64,000 bases of DNA from Circinella umbellata (Eukaryota > Mucoromycota > Mucoromycetes > Mucorales > Lichtheimiaceae). The position numbers and the translations under genes are program-made. A model generated the notes under the pieces. That model was given only the letters and a program-made list of their open reading frames with translations, did no database searches and was not told the DNA's origin. Location of the stretch: NCBI GenBank assembly GCA_025093555.1, contig JAIWNF010000006.1:310001-374000 (forward strand). Direction: 5' to 3'. Shown here piece by piece: positions 13,679-24,824 of this stretch. The number at the start of each line of letters is the position of its first letter. The first letter of the stretch is position 1.

Positions 13679-16600
13679 AGCTTATAAGTTTATATATTAA
13701 AAAAATACAATATTTGTATATATAGATATAAAGTATATGGTTTTTGCTACCAATGGTGGGGAGTGCAATAAATGGCGAGTCTATTTATATACTTTTGAAT
13801 TTCTAGCAAACTTAACATTTATAATTCACACTCATATACATATATACACGTAGCGTAACTTACTAAAAAAAAACTCACATCTAGCAGAATAGCTAGAGAA
13901 TCACTGTTATAGAATTATTTGATAGATGATGAGTGTATCATTTATCTTTTATTTCCTGGTATAGATACTATTTATCCCACTTTGAACCAATTAAAAATAA
14001 TGGTCGATCCATCCCACCTAGAGAAAATAATATTATACTCCGCGAAAAAAGATTGTTACCCGCGCATCCGGGGCATATTTATATATAATATAGCTGTTGA
14101 TTTACTGCCTTACAAAATCGTTTATGAACATCGTAATGTAATATAAGAGTATACTATGATTAGAGCATGTGAGTTAGTCTTATAATGGAAAGACGCTTGT
14201 CGTACTATAATGACACTAATAAAATAGAATTCGAGTAGAAGATAACGACTTCTTATTCATTCATTAAAGCTGATTTAAGCTGATACAGATGGTGTTTTTA
14301 TGTTGACATATTTGTGCTTTTTTTTTACATGATGAATATTATGAGGTTGATAATTATGAAAAGCTTTTGAAGGTTCTTAATCTATTTTCCAACAGTGTTG
14401 TTGTTATTCACCATCAATGTTGCTATTAAGAGTTTTTGGCGATTATATAACAGAGCCCCCAGCTCTGTTATAAAGAGCATACTACAAGTATTTTTGTTTT
14501 CCATCCTTTTAAATGGAGAGAGGACACATGCTGTTATAGTAAAGTAAAAATGAAAGTAATTCCGTTCCTTTCCGATAAAATATATTTATAATAATTATTG
14601 TATGAGTAACAGATGGAAGTATTAATGATAATACCATAGTAAATAAATAATACGATAATTTACTCGAATATAATTTTTCTTTTGTTACTGTTTGAAATCT
14701 GAGCATCATTATGTGCAATTGTTTTAGACTAAATTAAAGATTTTTCAATTAGGTGAACTCTTTATACTTATTTACCAGCTACTGCCAGTAGGTGTGAAAT
14801 TTTCTTTAAAATAACAGACCATGTGAAAAGGTCAGATGATCTATTAGTATTATGTATATTATTACCGAGTCGTTAGTGGTGGTGGGTTGCTGCTAAGTGA
14901 TACAATAAAGAAAATAGATTCTACTTCAAAAAGTAACGGAGAAAAACAAACTTTAATGGACAAAGAAATATAAATTGTATTCATATAAAAAAAATAAGCA
15001 TATCATTTTCAGCTCAAGAATAAAAGGCCGAGTAACTGTATTTTTATCATGTGCGCCCATACATGGTTATCTTTCTTGTTTTGCTTTTTTTTTTTTTTGG
15101 ATGGACTAACGTATGAAATGGTTTTCTTAAAAAATAATTGACAGCCTTTTTTACTTATTAATTTATTGCTATGATACTATATAAATTCCGCCCTTCGCTG
15201 TATTATATGATAACAGAAAAACATGCTATAATTATTAATTAACTAACCCCTCACTCTTTTTCTTTTTCATTTGTAAAAATAAAAAGCAGTAATCCTTCCG
15301 GATGTGCTAGGGAATACATGGTATCACGACGCTGTCCTGTGCAAACTTTATTTTTTTATCGTTAAGTTTTTTTAAGTTGTGTTGATTTAGTAATAAAAAA
15401 TAATGCATGAATTTTTTCTGATTGATTCTCGACAGTTTTTGTATCAATTTATTAATTAAATGACAAAATAGAAATTATTTGTATGATTGGAATACTACTC
15501 GCTCATTATATCGATATGCATTCCATATAGGAGTTATTTAAGTATCCTTGTCCTGTAATCCCTCCGTCCTCCCCCCACGCATCCCCCCACCATTTAATCT
15601 TTATTTAAAAAAAGATATGGGTTTTGCATTATATGGTAATTATGAACAAGAAGATTAAAAGCAAAATCACCCGGAATTTCTTCTTGTTTCGTTCGCGGTG
15701 TGAGAAAATTGCTGATCATACATGTATCGCATTTGTTTTTTCTTTTTTGAACAAATCTATTGATAATTGTAATATGGATGTTTGTAAGCCTATCTTTTTA
15801 CAATAATATACTATTAAACTTTAAAACAGTGCGGAGAAAAAAACCCAAGTACTATATGCTTAGTCTAACATCTGCTACAAATATTTCTCTCATGTAAAAC
15901 AGTCAGCGTTGGTATTAATAAATATACTATTGATAGCCATCTCATTATTAGATAAATTACAGCTCGAAGCTTTAATTCCCACAAGGAACCAGAAAAAAAA
16001 GCAGTTTATATAGACTGACTAAACAATTCTTCCTACTTGTAATTTACGCTATTTTATCATTATTTGGGACATCTTTTTATATGACTCAGTAATTCTCACT
16101 TATCTTTTACGAGCTGGTTCACTAGTCCAGAACTGATGCTTATTTTGTTATAGTTTCAGAGATATAATAGCATTACTATAAGTAAATGTAATATTTATGA
16201 GCGAGAGACTTTAGTTACATTATTTACGATACTCTTGTAGCTGTAAAATATGACAAGATGCTATTAAATAGGTTATAAGTATAGAAGGGAAAGTGTAAAG
16301 CTAATTTAATTAGAATACTAATAATGCGTAGCGTGAAAGTAGATAACATTTAACAAAGTAGCACTATGATGTGTATGAAGCCCGTATACAAAAGTCTTCT
16401 GGTTTAACTGCTGTATAAAATCATCTGATAACAACAGCTAGCAAATACAAACAGAAATAAAAATAAATGACAAGAAAAAGGGTAAAAGAAATCTATTTAC
16501 AACAAATTGTGGATAAAGAGTACTAGATAGATAAATAAAAAATGGGAAGTAAAAGTAAAAGGGAGGAGAGGGAAAAGAACAAAGTAATAGTAATAATAAT

Positions 16601-16692
16601 AATAGAAAGTACTAAGAATAATATATTATATAAAATATTAGTTGTATATAATTAAAAAAAAAATGGATCAGTTTTTGTTTTTGGTTTTTTTC
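13679..16692. other. 3-kb intergenic region between flavoprotein and PX-domain genes
   Basis: AT-rich. Holds a perfect 11-bp inverted repeat at 14446-14472 (listed separately) and a moderately GC-rich patch near 15290-15350. Open frames here (such as 13926-14143 and 15624-15803) lack conserved motifs and typical starts or codon use. The right end is the 3' flank of the minus-strand PX-domain gene. No gene is supported. Confidence 0.5.
14446..14472. repeat. Perfect 11-bp inverted repeat (hairpin/cruciform)
   Basis: TATAACAGAGC at 14446-14456 and GCTCTGTTATA at 14462-14472 are exact complements around a CCCCA loop. The stem stands out in AT-rich flanks. No gene lies beside it for over 700 bp, so it is not an obvious terminator. 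Confidence 0.7.
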
Positions 16693-19600
16693 CTAGCCAA
16701 ATACTGGACGCATCAATCGTTCCACCAGTTGTAATATCAGAACTCGATTTAATCCTTGATCTTGTAATCGGGTAAATAACCGATCCATAGCAACGTTACA
16801 ATTTTGATCGCCAATTAATTGTCGTACACCTACAGGGACAGCCGAGCTCATCAACAACGCACGCGCTTGTTGTCGTGTAGCTTCCTTTTGTTCGGGAGTT
16901 CGTTCAACTACTTTGGTATTATATACACCTCCTGGCCAATACTTTTCTTGCATCACATTACAGAAATAAACCAAGGCATCTGGAGACATGTAATCATTCA
17001 CATAACTACTATAATGCTGTGCAATGATCTCGGTATAGGACCTTCGAACTACTTCACGTAACACATTCAACAGAGTTCTTCGCATCCATGCTTTGTTATT
17101 AGCGGTTGTCAAATCAAAAATTTCAACGACAAGAGCAAATGTCGTTTCAATCAACAATTCAATATCCAAAGGTGACAATGGTTTACTATCATTAATCCTT
17201 GCACCGCCATTGTCATCTACTGTGTTTCGCCCCCGAGACATAGAATCTTGCCCTTCTTCTAAGTCAATCAAATTCTCAACTTGATCAGGCTCTTCTATAA
17301 CCATTATATCGTCATCTTCTCCTTCATCTTCTGAACAAGTGGTGACATGTGTAGATGGCGGGGACGGAATATGTTGGTGTTGCTGAGATGACCGTTTTGT
17401 TGTCATAGGAGCAGAAACAGTACTAGGAATTGAAGTATCGATCAATTCACCATCAGTTTCTTCTTTTCCACTCGAGCTATTATTACTCCGTACGCTTGAA
17501 ATAGATCCTTCACGAGTCGATTTGCGTCCAAACCAGCGGCGTGATTCCATTAATCCGGGCGATCCGAGCATATCGTCATCTAGTGTCATACTAGAAGTCG
17601 ATGCTCGACTTACACTTTTGACCGCCAATGACGGTGCACGAGCTAACATCGACATGGCTTTACCCACACTGCTTGCAGCCGAAGATGCTGGTGATGTCGA
17701 TCCATTAGTACTGCTCACAAGAGGGGTATATCCATTAGTTGATGGTCCTGATGATGATAATGCCGCGTACGCGCTGACCTCATCCATATATTCATCTGCA
17801 AACGATAAATCCATTCCTTGTTGATGATCATTCTCCCCGTCGGCATTATTTCGTCGTCGTTCCTTGCGTAAAAAGGCATAAATGATTTGATCACGACCCA
17901 TCTCATTATCTTGTACTACTATATGTAAATAACGCTCCAAGGATCGACAAATACCCTCCGTATCGTTGGTGGTAATTGGAGATGAGTTGGTAGTACTACC
18001 TAATTTGAGCCATGACCGAATGGGGTCGAGTGGAAGACGTAAATTAGTCCGTGCGACTCGTCGAGCATGACGTGCACTAATGATAGCATGAAATACTTCA
18101 AAATCAGCGTAAGTTCGGGTGATGACATAACCTCCACCTTCAGATCCAGAATTGTCTTCCATGGCAGGACGTTCGATCTGAACAATGAACATGAGTTTGC
18201 TCTTGTCAGGCGGATTATTATTGCCTCTTTCTGCGGATGGCGAGGAAATGTCCATGATGCTAAAATTGACAGTACCAGCTGGATAAATAATGGGGGATTG
18301 TTCATTATCGTCGACTGTTTTTGCGACTGAGATTTTCTTTTTGGATGAGTTGTTGTTCAAGGAAGATGATGTAGATGCTGATCGTATTGGAACACTGGAA
18401 TGTTGAGATTCGGGTATAGGGGGTAAAGAGGCATTGGAGGGTGATGGTGATGTAGTAGTGATAATAGGTTCATTTGTTATTGTTGGTTCGGAATCTAGTT
18501 TTGATGATGGCGGTGATGATGTGTCGGGAAGGGGTACTGTTGCGGATTTTCTTGGAACTGGTAAGGGGATAGTAGGAGATGTTGGAGATATAGATGATGA
18601 TGACAATGTTGATGTATTGTTGAAAACTTCAGGAGACCCAGCCTGCTGTGTCCCCAAAGTGTCTGTATCCTGTCCATCACCATTATTGCTTGCTGAGGAA
18701 GTGATTGGCGTATCATCAAACCCACCGTCTGCCATTAAACTTTCTGCTGCTCGTTCAACAACATTACGAAGACCTTCACCATTATCATCATTTGCATCTA
18801 TATCCCCCAATGTTTCTGTTGCTGACAAATAGTCGACAATATAGCTGTTGATGAAATCCGGGTCGCTCATTGTTGTCAAAATATTTCCAAACAAGTGTGT
18901 TGTCAATAATTCTCGAAGCATACTCATAACAATTAGGGATTCGGTATCATTATTTGGAAGGATACGTTTGAGAATCGTTGTACTGAGAGATCGCATTTGT
19001 TGGTGTTGTTCGCCTGTTGACATGAGTTGTGCAAAGGGTGAATGTTGATTATCGTCAATATAGCCATCTAATGATAATCCTGAACACTCAAAGTTTCTGC
19101 ATTCTCGCTTTAGATAAATTACCAACACCCCCCAAAAAAATAATCAATTAATATACGATGTTTTATATTACAAAAAAAAAAAAAAACCCATCAGAAAACC
19201 CATCCAAAGGAAAACAAGAGCTATTACCATATGAATAATCAACACATTGGCAATGCCATATACTGTTGCCATGACCAAATCATTACGTTCTTGCTTCAAA
19301 AGGATCTTTTCAACCCTATGAACGCTTCCATTTAAACGCGCTCGAATAGCTCGTTCAAATTCCAGGTTCTGATTAGGATTTAATGGATCCCACCAATTTA
19401 GGATAAAGTCGCGAATGAAATAATTTATAAGTTGTTGAATGATATTCGTCAGGGGTGGATAAAATAAATGTAGTATTCCATCTTCTCCCATTATCGATGG
19501 CTATATTATTATCGTACGCCATATATATTTGAAAGAAAGGAGAGTGAAAGGGTACAAAAAAAAAGGAGAGGATAAAAATAATAATCAAATATGGTACGTG

Positions 19601-20003
19601 TGTTATAATATATGCAAATAAGGTCACCAAAAAAATAAGTTATTAATGAGCAAAATTTTTAAATTTTAAATTTTTAATATAAAAATAAATTATATTTTTT
19701 CTTTAATAATGAAATAAGAGTAAATTTTACCTTTACATCAGGAGTGTCATTATGATGTTCACGAAGTTGAACTAAATGATGTGGGAAAGTATAGTTTGCA
19801 TTACTTCCGAAAAATAAAGCACCAAGAGCGAAACCGAGAGTAAGAAAGAGTGGGAAATAATAACCGTCGATTATCAAGACGACGGAATAAAGTAATATAA
19901 ATGCGCCTGCTAAAGAACGGTAAAGCAAAGCGCGTAACGATTCATCTAGTTCATATAAGAAACTCGTTCGTAACAGATTAACCCAATCTGCTAGCACTTC
20001 CAT
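16693..20003 (-). CDS. Membrane-anchored PXA-PX-Nexin_C protein (Mdm1/SNX13-like)
   Basis: Predicted 986-residue tether/sorting-nexin protein. Relatives such as yeast Mdm1 sit at ER-vacuole (lysosome) contacts and bind phosphoinositides. Exons: 19731-20003, 19228-19500 and 16693-19107, all joined in phase 0. Residues 30-66 form two closely spaced hydrophobic segments (a hairpin anchor). PXA spans roughly residues 90-280, crossing both introns. A Ser/Thr/Pro-rich linker follows at about 310-450. PX is at about 458-600 with the TRTYADFEVF core and RLPLDPIRSW. A second low-complexity acidic linker precedes the C-terminal Nexin_C domain at about 830-980, ending RLMRPVFG. I do not see the RGS domain found in animal SNX13/SNX14 and in Mdm1 descriptions. 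Start chosen at MEVLADWVNLLRTSF, just ahead of the anchor. Confidence 0.88.
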
Positions 20004-21695
20004 TGTTCGAGACCATGGAAGAGTTGTGAAAAAATAGAAAAAAAAGTTGTATTATATATTATTATTAAAGGTGCTAAAAAAAGTAACTTTTTTCTTTCTC
20101 TTATTTTTCAGGTTCCACAAAACAAAAAAACTTGGTCTTTTTTTTTTAGTTTGACATTCCTAGTTCTCACATCACTTTAGTAGAAGCACAACCGCCCATA
20201 CTGCCCATTTAAAGTTTTATGCAAAAACTTTAATGTATATCAAAACTTTTTACCCATTTTTCATTTCAATTAGACATTTATAAAGTATCAATTTTTATTT
20301 ATTTCTTTTAAATAAATAAATATATATTACTAGCTATTATTAGTTACTATAATAATTTTTGTTGCCAGGTTACCTGTATAAATGGATATGATAGTTAGCA
20401 ACACATATTATAAAAAAATGTAGTATATGAAAAAAAGAAAAAGAATCTTTGTAAATTATTATATCAGGCAGGTAATATTCTTTTTAATCACAAAATTTGG
20501 ATCAGGCAATGTAGTTAAGGATAAATATGTTGTTCATCATATATAATACAAAGTCCTTTTTCTTTTCATCATATTTGACGTATAAAGAAATAAAGATATA
20601 AAATACTTGCCTTTTTTTAATAATACGCGTCTCTTCAAAGCAATCGTACTTTGTTTCATACAGTTGCAGCTCCATGTATTACTATTGTAATATATAAACC
20701 CTGGAATAAAAAAAAAACAAAAATAATCGAGTTCTCAAACCCTCCATTTTCCTTCAAAATGGTGGTGAAACAAATAACATCTTATGCGTAACCTCTAGCA
20801 TTTTGTTTTCCTTTCCCCCCCAGAATTGTGTATCTATATTCAAAAGAAATGGATGAATGAATGGGAATGCTAATTTATGGGATGGATATATTATTAAAAT
20901 GGATGGATGGTAACGGATGCATCATAAAAGCAAGGATTGAGGATGTGTTAGGTGATGAACGGGGTCAAAGTCTATTAAAGAAGCTGAGGGGGAGAGGCAA
21001 AAATTATACGGCTTTAAATGTAGTTTTTTAGCGGGGTTAATTTTTTTTCAGTTGCAGATTTAATTCCATTCTCCTCTTCTCTTCTTTCTAATGTCATGGC
21101 TGATGAAGGAAGTCTTCCACACACGTCAAATGGCATATTGAGCTATTATAGTAATAAAATGATAGCAATAAGATTATATGCTCGCAGAAATAACCGTGGA
21201 AACGAATCAAGTTTGTCTATATTCTGAAAAATACACTCTGTCGCTACTAAATGATGTTATATCAGTTGATACAGTCTTACAAGCACAATGTGTTTTATAC
21301 TCGCTACAGGAAACAAAGTTTTTAAGTAGCAGTAAGGAGTGAGTAAAGTGATTTATAATTGTAGTATCATAGCTGGGTCAAATACTACTACCTAATCAGA
21401 ACAGTTTTCACGTTACAGTATAGCTGCTGGGAACATTATTGTATTACTTACCGTGTTCATTAAAAAGGGTTAATATTCATCATATCGATAGCATAAACAA
21501 TTATACTAATATGTACATGTTTATATTAAAGTGGAAACTATATAATATCGCTCACACATGAAAGGCTGTCAATTTGACTCCCGTCTTTATGGAATCGGGC
21601 CCAGCAAATTTCATTGTTATTCGGCACCGTCGCCGTAGAAGTTTATACTTTTTTTTCTACTAAGCTTCTTTTTTGTCTTTCATATTTAAACAAAC
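20004..21695. promoter_or_regulatory. Divergent intergenic region between the PX-domain and Kei1-like genes
   Basis: Both flanking genes read outward, so this 1.7 kb holds both promoters. It contains T-rich tracts and a ggatgaatgaatggg/gatggatgg patch near 20850-20910. A pyrimidine tract (TCTCCTCTTCTCTTCTTTC) sits just before an ATG at 21096 that opens a 43-codon frame; that frame has no recognised motif. No discrete binding site is claimed. Confidence 0.4.
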
Positions 21696-22636
21696 ATGGC
21701 AGTTATACTTTCTCGACCACGTTCTTGTTGTGGATTTATTCCCATTGAAACAGGTATACACATATAGAGCATTTCATTGTCTATTTCTTTCATATTATTC
21801 AATACCTGGGATTTTAAAACTTTATTTTATTTGTTATATATATTATAATGTTATATAGGTGTCCTCATTATCACCATCTTTGGAATCGTAAGTTTTTCTC
21901 GCCAACTATAATCGTCAAGAATTTTTACATTCTAATTCATTTAATTAACAATTAATATATTTTATTTAGTTGAATAAACTTTCTGGATTCTATGGAATCA
22001 TTTCATTTGATACTAGCGACCCTATTGCATTTGTCGTTTACATTTATTCATTACTAGCCATCTTTGTATTTGCTCGAGGACTATATGGCATTCATACTGT
22101 GAGTTACTTTCTTTTTTTGCTGTTACTATAGCTTGCATATATTATAGAAAAGAAGGCGAAGAACTGTGTTTTAACAAAATAGCAACAATGAAATGAATAT
22201 ATAGGATAACGTACGAGCTGTTCGTTGGTATGCAATTTTTTATTGGGTTGACTGTCTTATCAGTATCATTACAACTACCGTTTTTGCAGTAAAGTGGTAT
22301 GTTTATACAGATCATAGTCTTCCTGAATTGGCTAATGATCCTGTTAAACAACAAGAACATGACGACGTTTTCAGAATGGAAGGTGTAGTTAGTATTATTG
22401 TGTTAGTTGCACTCCGCATGGTCCATGTAAGTTTGAGATCTTCTATTTATTGGTTCCAGTATAATAAAGAATAAAACTCATTCTTTCTCTCTCTCTAGAT
22501 ATATTTCGCAGTTGTTCTTACAAGCTATTACAAATCAATTGGTAGAGCCCATTACTCAAAATTGGCTGCACAAGTAGATCAAGATTTGGATGATATTGAA
22601 TATAATAGCCATGAAACTAGAGAACGATCAGCATAA
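21696..22636 (+). CDS. KEI1: Kei1-like inositolphosphorylceramide synthase regulatory subunit
   Basis: Predicted 191-residue multi-pass membrane protein. In yeast, Kei1 partners the Aur1 catalytic subunit of inositolphosphorylceramide synthase in the Golgi, a fungus-specific sphingolipid step. Five exons: 21696-21753, 21859-21887, 21970-22098, 22205-22426 and 22499-22636. The N-terminus MAVILSRPRSCCGFIPIETG leads into the segment VLIITIFGILNKLSGFYGI, which resembles the opening of the family. Further hydrophobic segments follow: FVVYIYSLLAIFVFARGLYG, WYAIFYWVDCLISIITTTVF, and VVSIIVLVALRMVHIYFAVV. The tail is polar and acidic. The fold pattern of four membrane spans with a short cytosolic tail fits. 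Identification rests on remembered family resemblance, so it could be another small four-span protein. Confidence 0.62.
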
Positions 22637-24824
22637 TAATTATCATACTGTTCAGTCATAATATACCTCGGTTACTTTTTTTTCCTTTTCACCCCTCCCT
22701 TGTTATTCGGAATTTGTACCAAAGCCTTCATAATTTACAACGTTTTTTTTCTTTTGCAATATTTTAATTCACACCCCAAATATCGCAGATCAATTCATTT
22801 TTTAATCTACTTATTTATAACTTCATCTATACTTTTATATATTGTAGCAATAATCATAATAATAGTCATAATAATGTACCAAAAAAAAATTTAAAATAGT
22901 AATGAATCAAAAGTTGCATGATTGTTGTAGCTAGAAGGTAAAACTTAAAAACATACTGTGTGACCAACAATAATTTGTCTTGGGAACCAGATTTTGAAGT
23001 ACGTTCTATAACATTCAACTGAAATGTAATCATCCTACTGTAAATGTATTGCATAGTAGGATTTTGCGTTTGTATACTTACAAACACAAGCGCGTGAATT
23101 TACCGCCCATAAAAGTTAGTCTTCTCTGCTTACAAAGAACAAATTTGGATCGCTTAAAAAAACAACTTTGTTCGCTAATAAAGAGTACTGTTGTCCGCTT
23201 GCAAAAAATACACTTCTTCGTTTATGAAGCATAAGCTTATTCGCATATAAAAGTAAATTTTTCACATGTAAAACGTAAAAATCTTCGCAAATAAAGGGTA
23301 ACATGGTTCATATTTGATAACTAAAAGCTTTACAGCTCTTCACAAGTGATAGAAGGAGGGTTTTCGCAACTGGAGCTCTATTATCTTCATATAGAGTTAC
23401 CCGTTAATTGTTTGTTGCACCAACTTTTATGCAAGTTCAATTTTTTTAATATAAGCATCTTGCAAGCTAAATTTTAATTACCCCCGCTTGGGTACATTAC
23501 GATGTACTAGTGAGAAAGATGAGAAATTTTGACTGCTATGTACGAAAGAATTAACTACTGATAACAGTTTCATTAACATTTTCAAGATATATAACTATAG
23601 TAACTGTACATGATGTGGTGTATAGATGGCAGTGTACGACGTAATTATATCAGACTGTTGTTTCCCTTCTAAAAATTATAAAAGTAGAGTGTTCGTAAGA
23701 GTCAAAATTATTTAATGTGGTATGTTTTTGGTATGTTTGTAGCAATTCTCACAAACAACAGCATGCACAAGTTCAAATGGTGAAGAAGTGGTTCTTTTAC
23801 ATACTGCTATTCTTTTAATTATTTACCATTATGATTGACTAGGACGGTGTAATAAAAAAACACCAAGTACTACATTTTTAGATGTTTTTGTTTTCCCATT
23901 TGAATTTTATTTTAGTTGCAGCCTTATTTTTTCTCTTACGACATTCACTTTTGTGATACTTACACATTTTTTTACTATCAAGCAGTAAGCTGAAAACAGC
24001 ATGTGTTCATTTACTTTCATCTTTGATAAACATAAGCTTATAATTTATTGGGAGAACGACAGACCGCTGCATATCGTAATAAACACAGTATAAATAAAAT
24101 GAATGTAGTAACGACTTTTGTTGCTTTGTAGGCAAGGTCTTTTTTTTTTCTTTTTTTTTTACAAATTGGCACTTTGGTGCAAAATTCATTTAAGAGGGCA
24201 TGTTGTGGGTAAGGCATTGTTTAAAAATATATAAGCAGCTCTGAAGAAAACTGTAATAACCTCTTCAAAATAAATGTAACAGTTTTTGCTTAAAGTTCTT
24301 CTTCGCTACTCATTACCCTATTTTATAAAAATCTATTCTATAACTTGTTATTTTCCATATGTTATTCCATAAGAGCTGTGGAGTAAAAAATGATGTCCCA
24401 AGTTGTAGATAAAACTCTTTATGATTTTTTCCTTCCACCTTGCAGATTTTTCATCTTAGTAGGATTTTGAAGTGACGAGAGCAAAAAGCTGTAACAACGA
24501 GTGCTCTATTGTTTTTCTTTTAGATAATAAAAACCCAATATTTCACCCATAAAAAAAGCTCGAAGATCCATCAATAAAGTTTATATAATTCTCTCCCACA
24601 ACCAAGTAGATTTCCAAGCTACGAGTAAAAGCACAATAGTACTGCTTTAATAAAGGATTAAATATACATTTGTTGAGTAAATAAAGGGAATATTGAACAG
24701 TATGTGTGAGTTATGAAACCATATACAGTGGGAATCATGAGTGATATATTACAAATAAAAACCGATGGTCACATTGAAATAAAGTAGAGTTTTAAAGTAT
24801 ATTATAAAAAAAATATTTGATTGA
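22637..24824. other. Convergent intergenic region with a degenerate minisatellite
   Basis: Lies between the 3' ends of the Kei1-like gene and the EWK-motif gene. The main structure is the degenerate tandem repeat at about 23102-23303, listed separately. The rest is AT-rich with short frames that show no motif. No RNA gene is apparent. Confidence 0.5.
23102..23303. repeat. Degenerate tandem repeat, period about 22-23 bp, nine units
   Basis: Units begin near 23102, 23124, 23147, 23170, 23192, 23215, 23240, 23261 and 23283. Each has a TTCGC-like head (cCGCcc, cTGCtt, TCGCtt, TTCGCt, TCCGCt, TTCGTt, TTCGCa, TTCACa, TTCGCa) followed by an A-rich ATAAAAGTAAA-like body. Spacing varies from 21 to 25 bp. 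The period is not a multiple of three, so the array is not coding. Confidence 0.6.

Noticed and set aside
13926..14146. 75-codon plus-strand frame upstream of the flavoprotein gene
   Set aside because: No suitable ATG, AT-rich codons and no motif; likely chance.
21096..21227. 43-codon plus-strand frame starting MADEGSLPHTSNG
   Set aside because: Good start context and a pyrimidine tract upstream, but no motif or splice support; probably within the promoter of the Kei1-like gene.
23102..23303. CRISPR-like spacing of the 22-bp repeat
   Set aside because: Repeats are degenerate and directly tandem without unique spacers, in a eukaryotic genome; it is a minisatellite.
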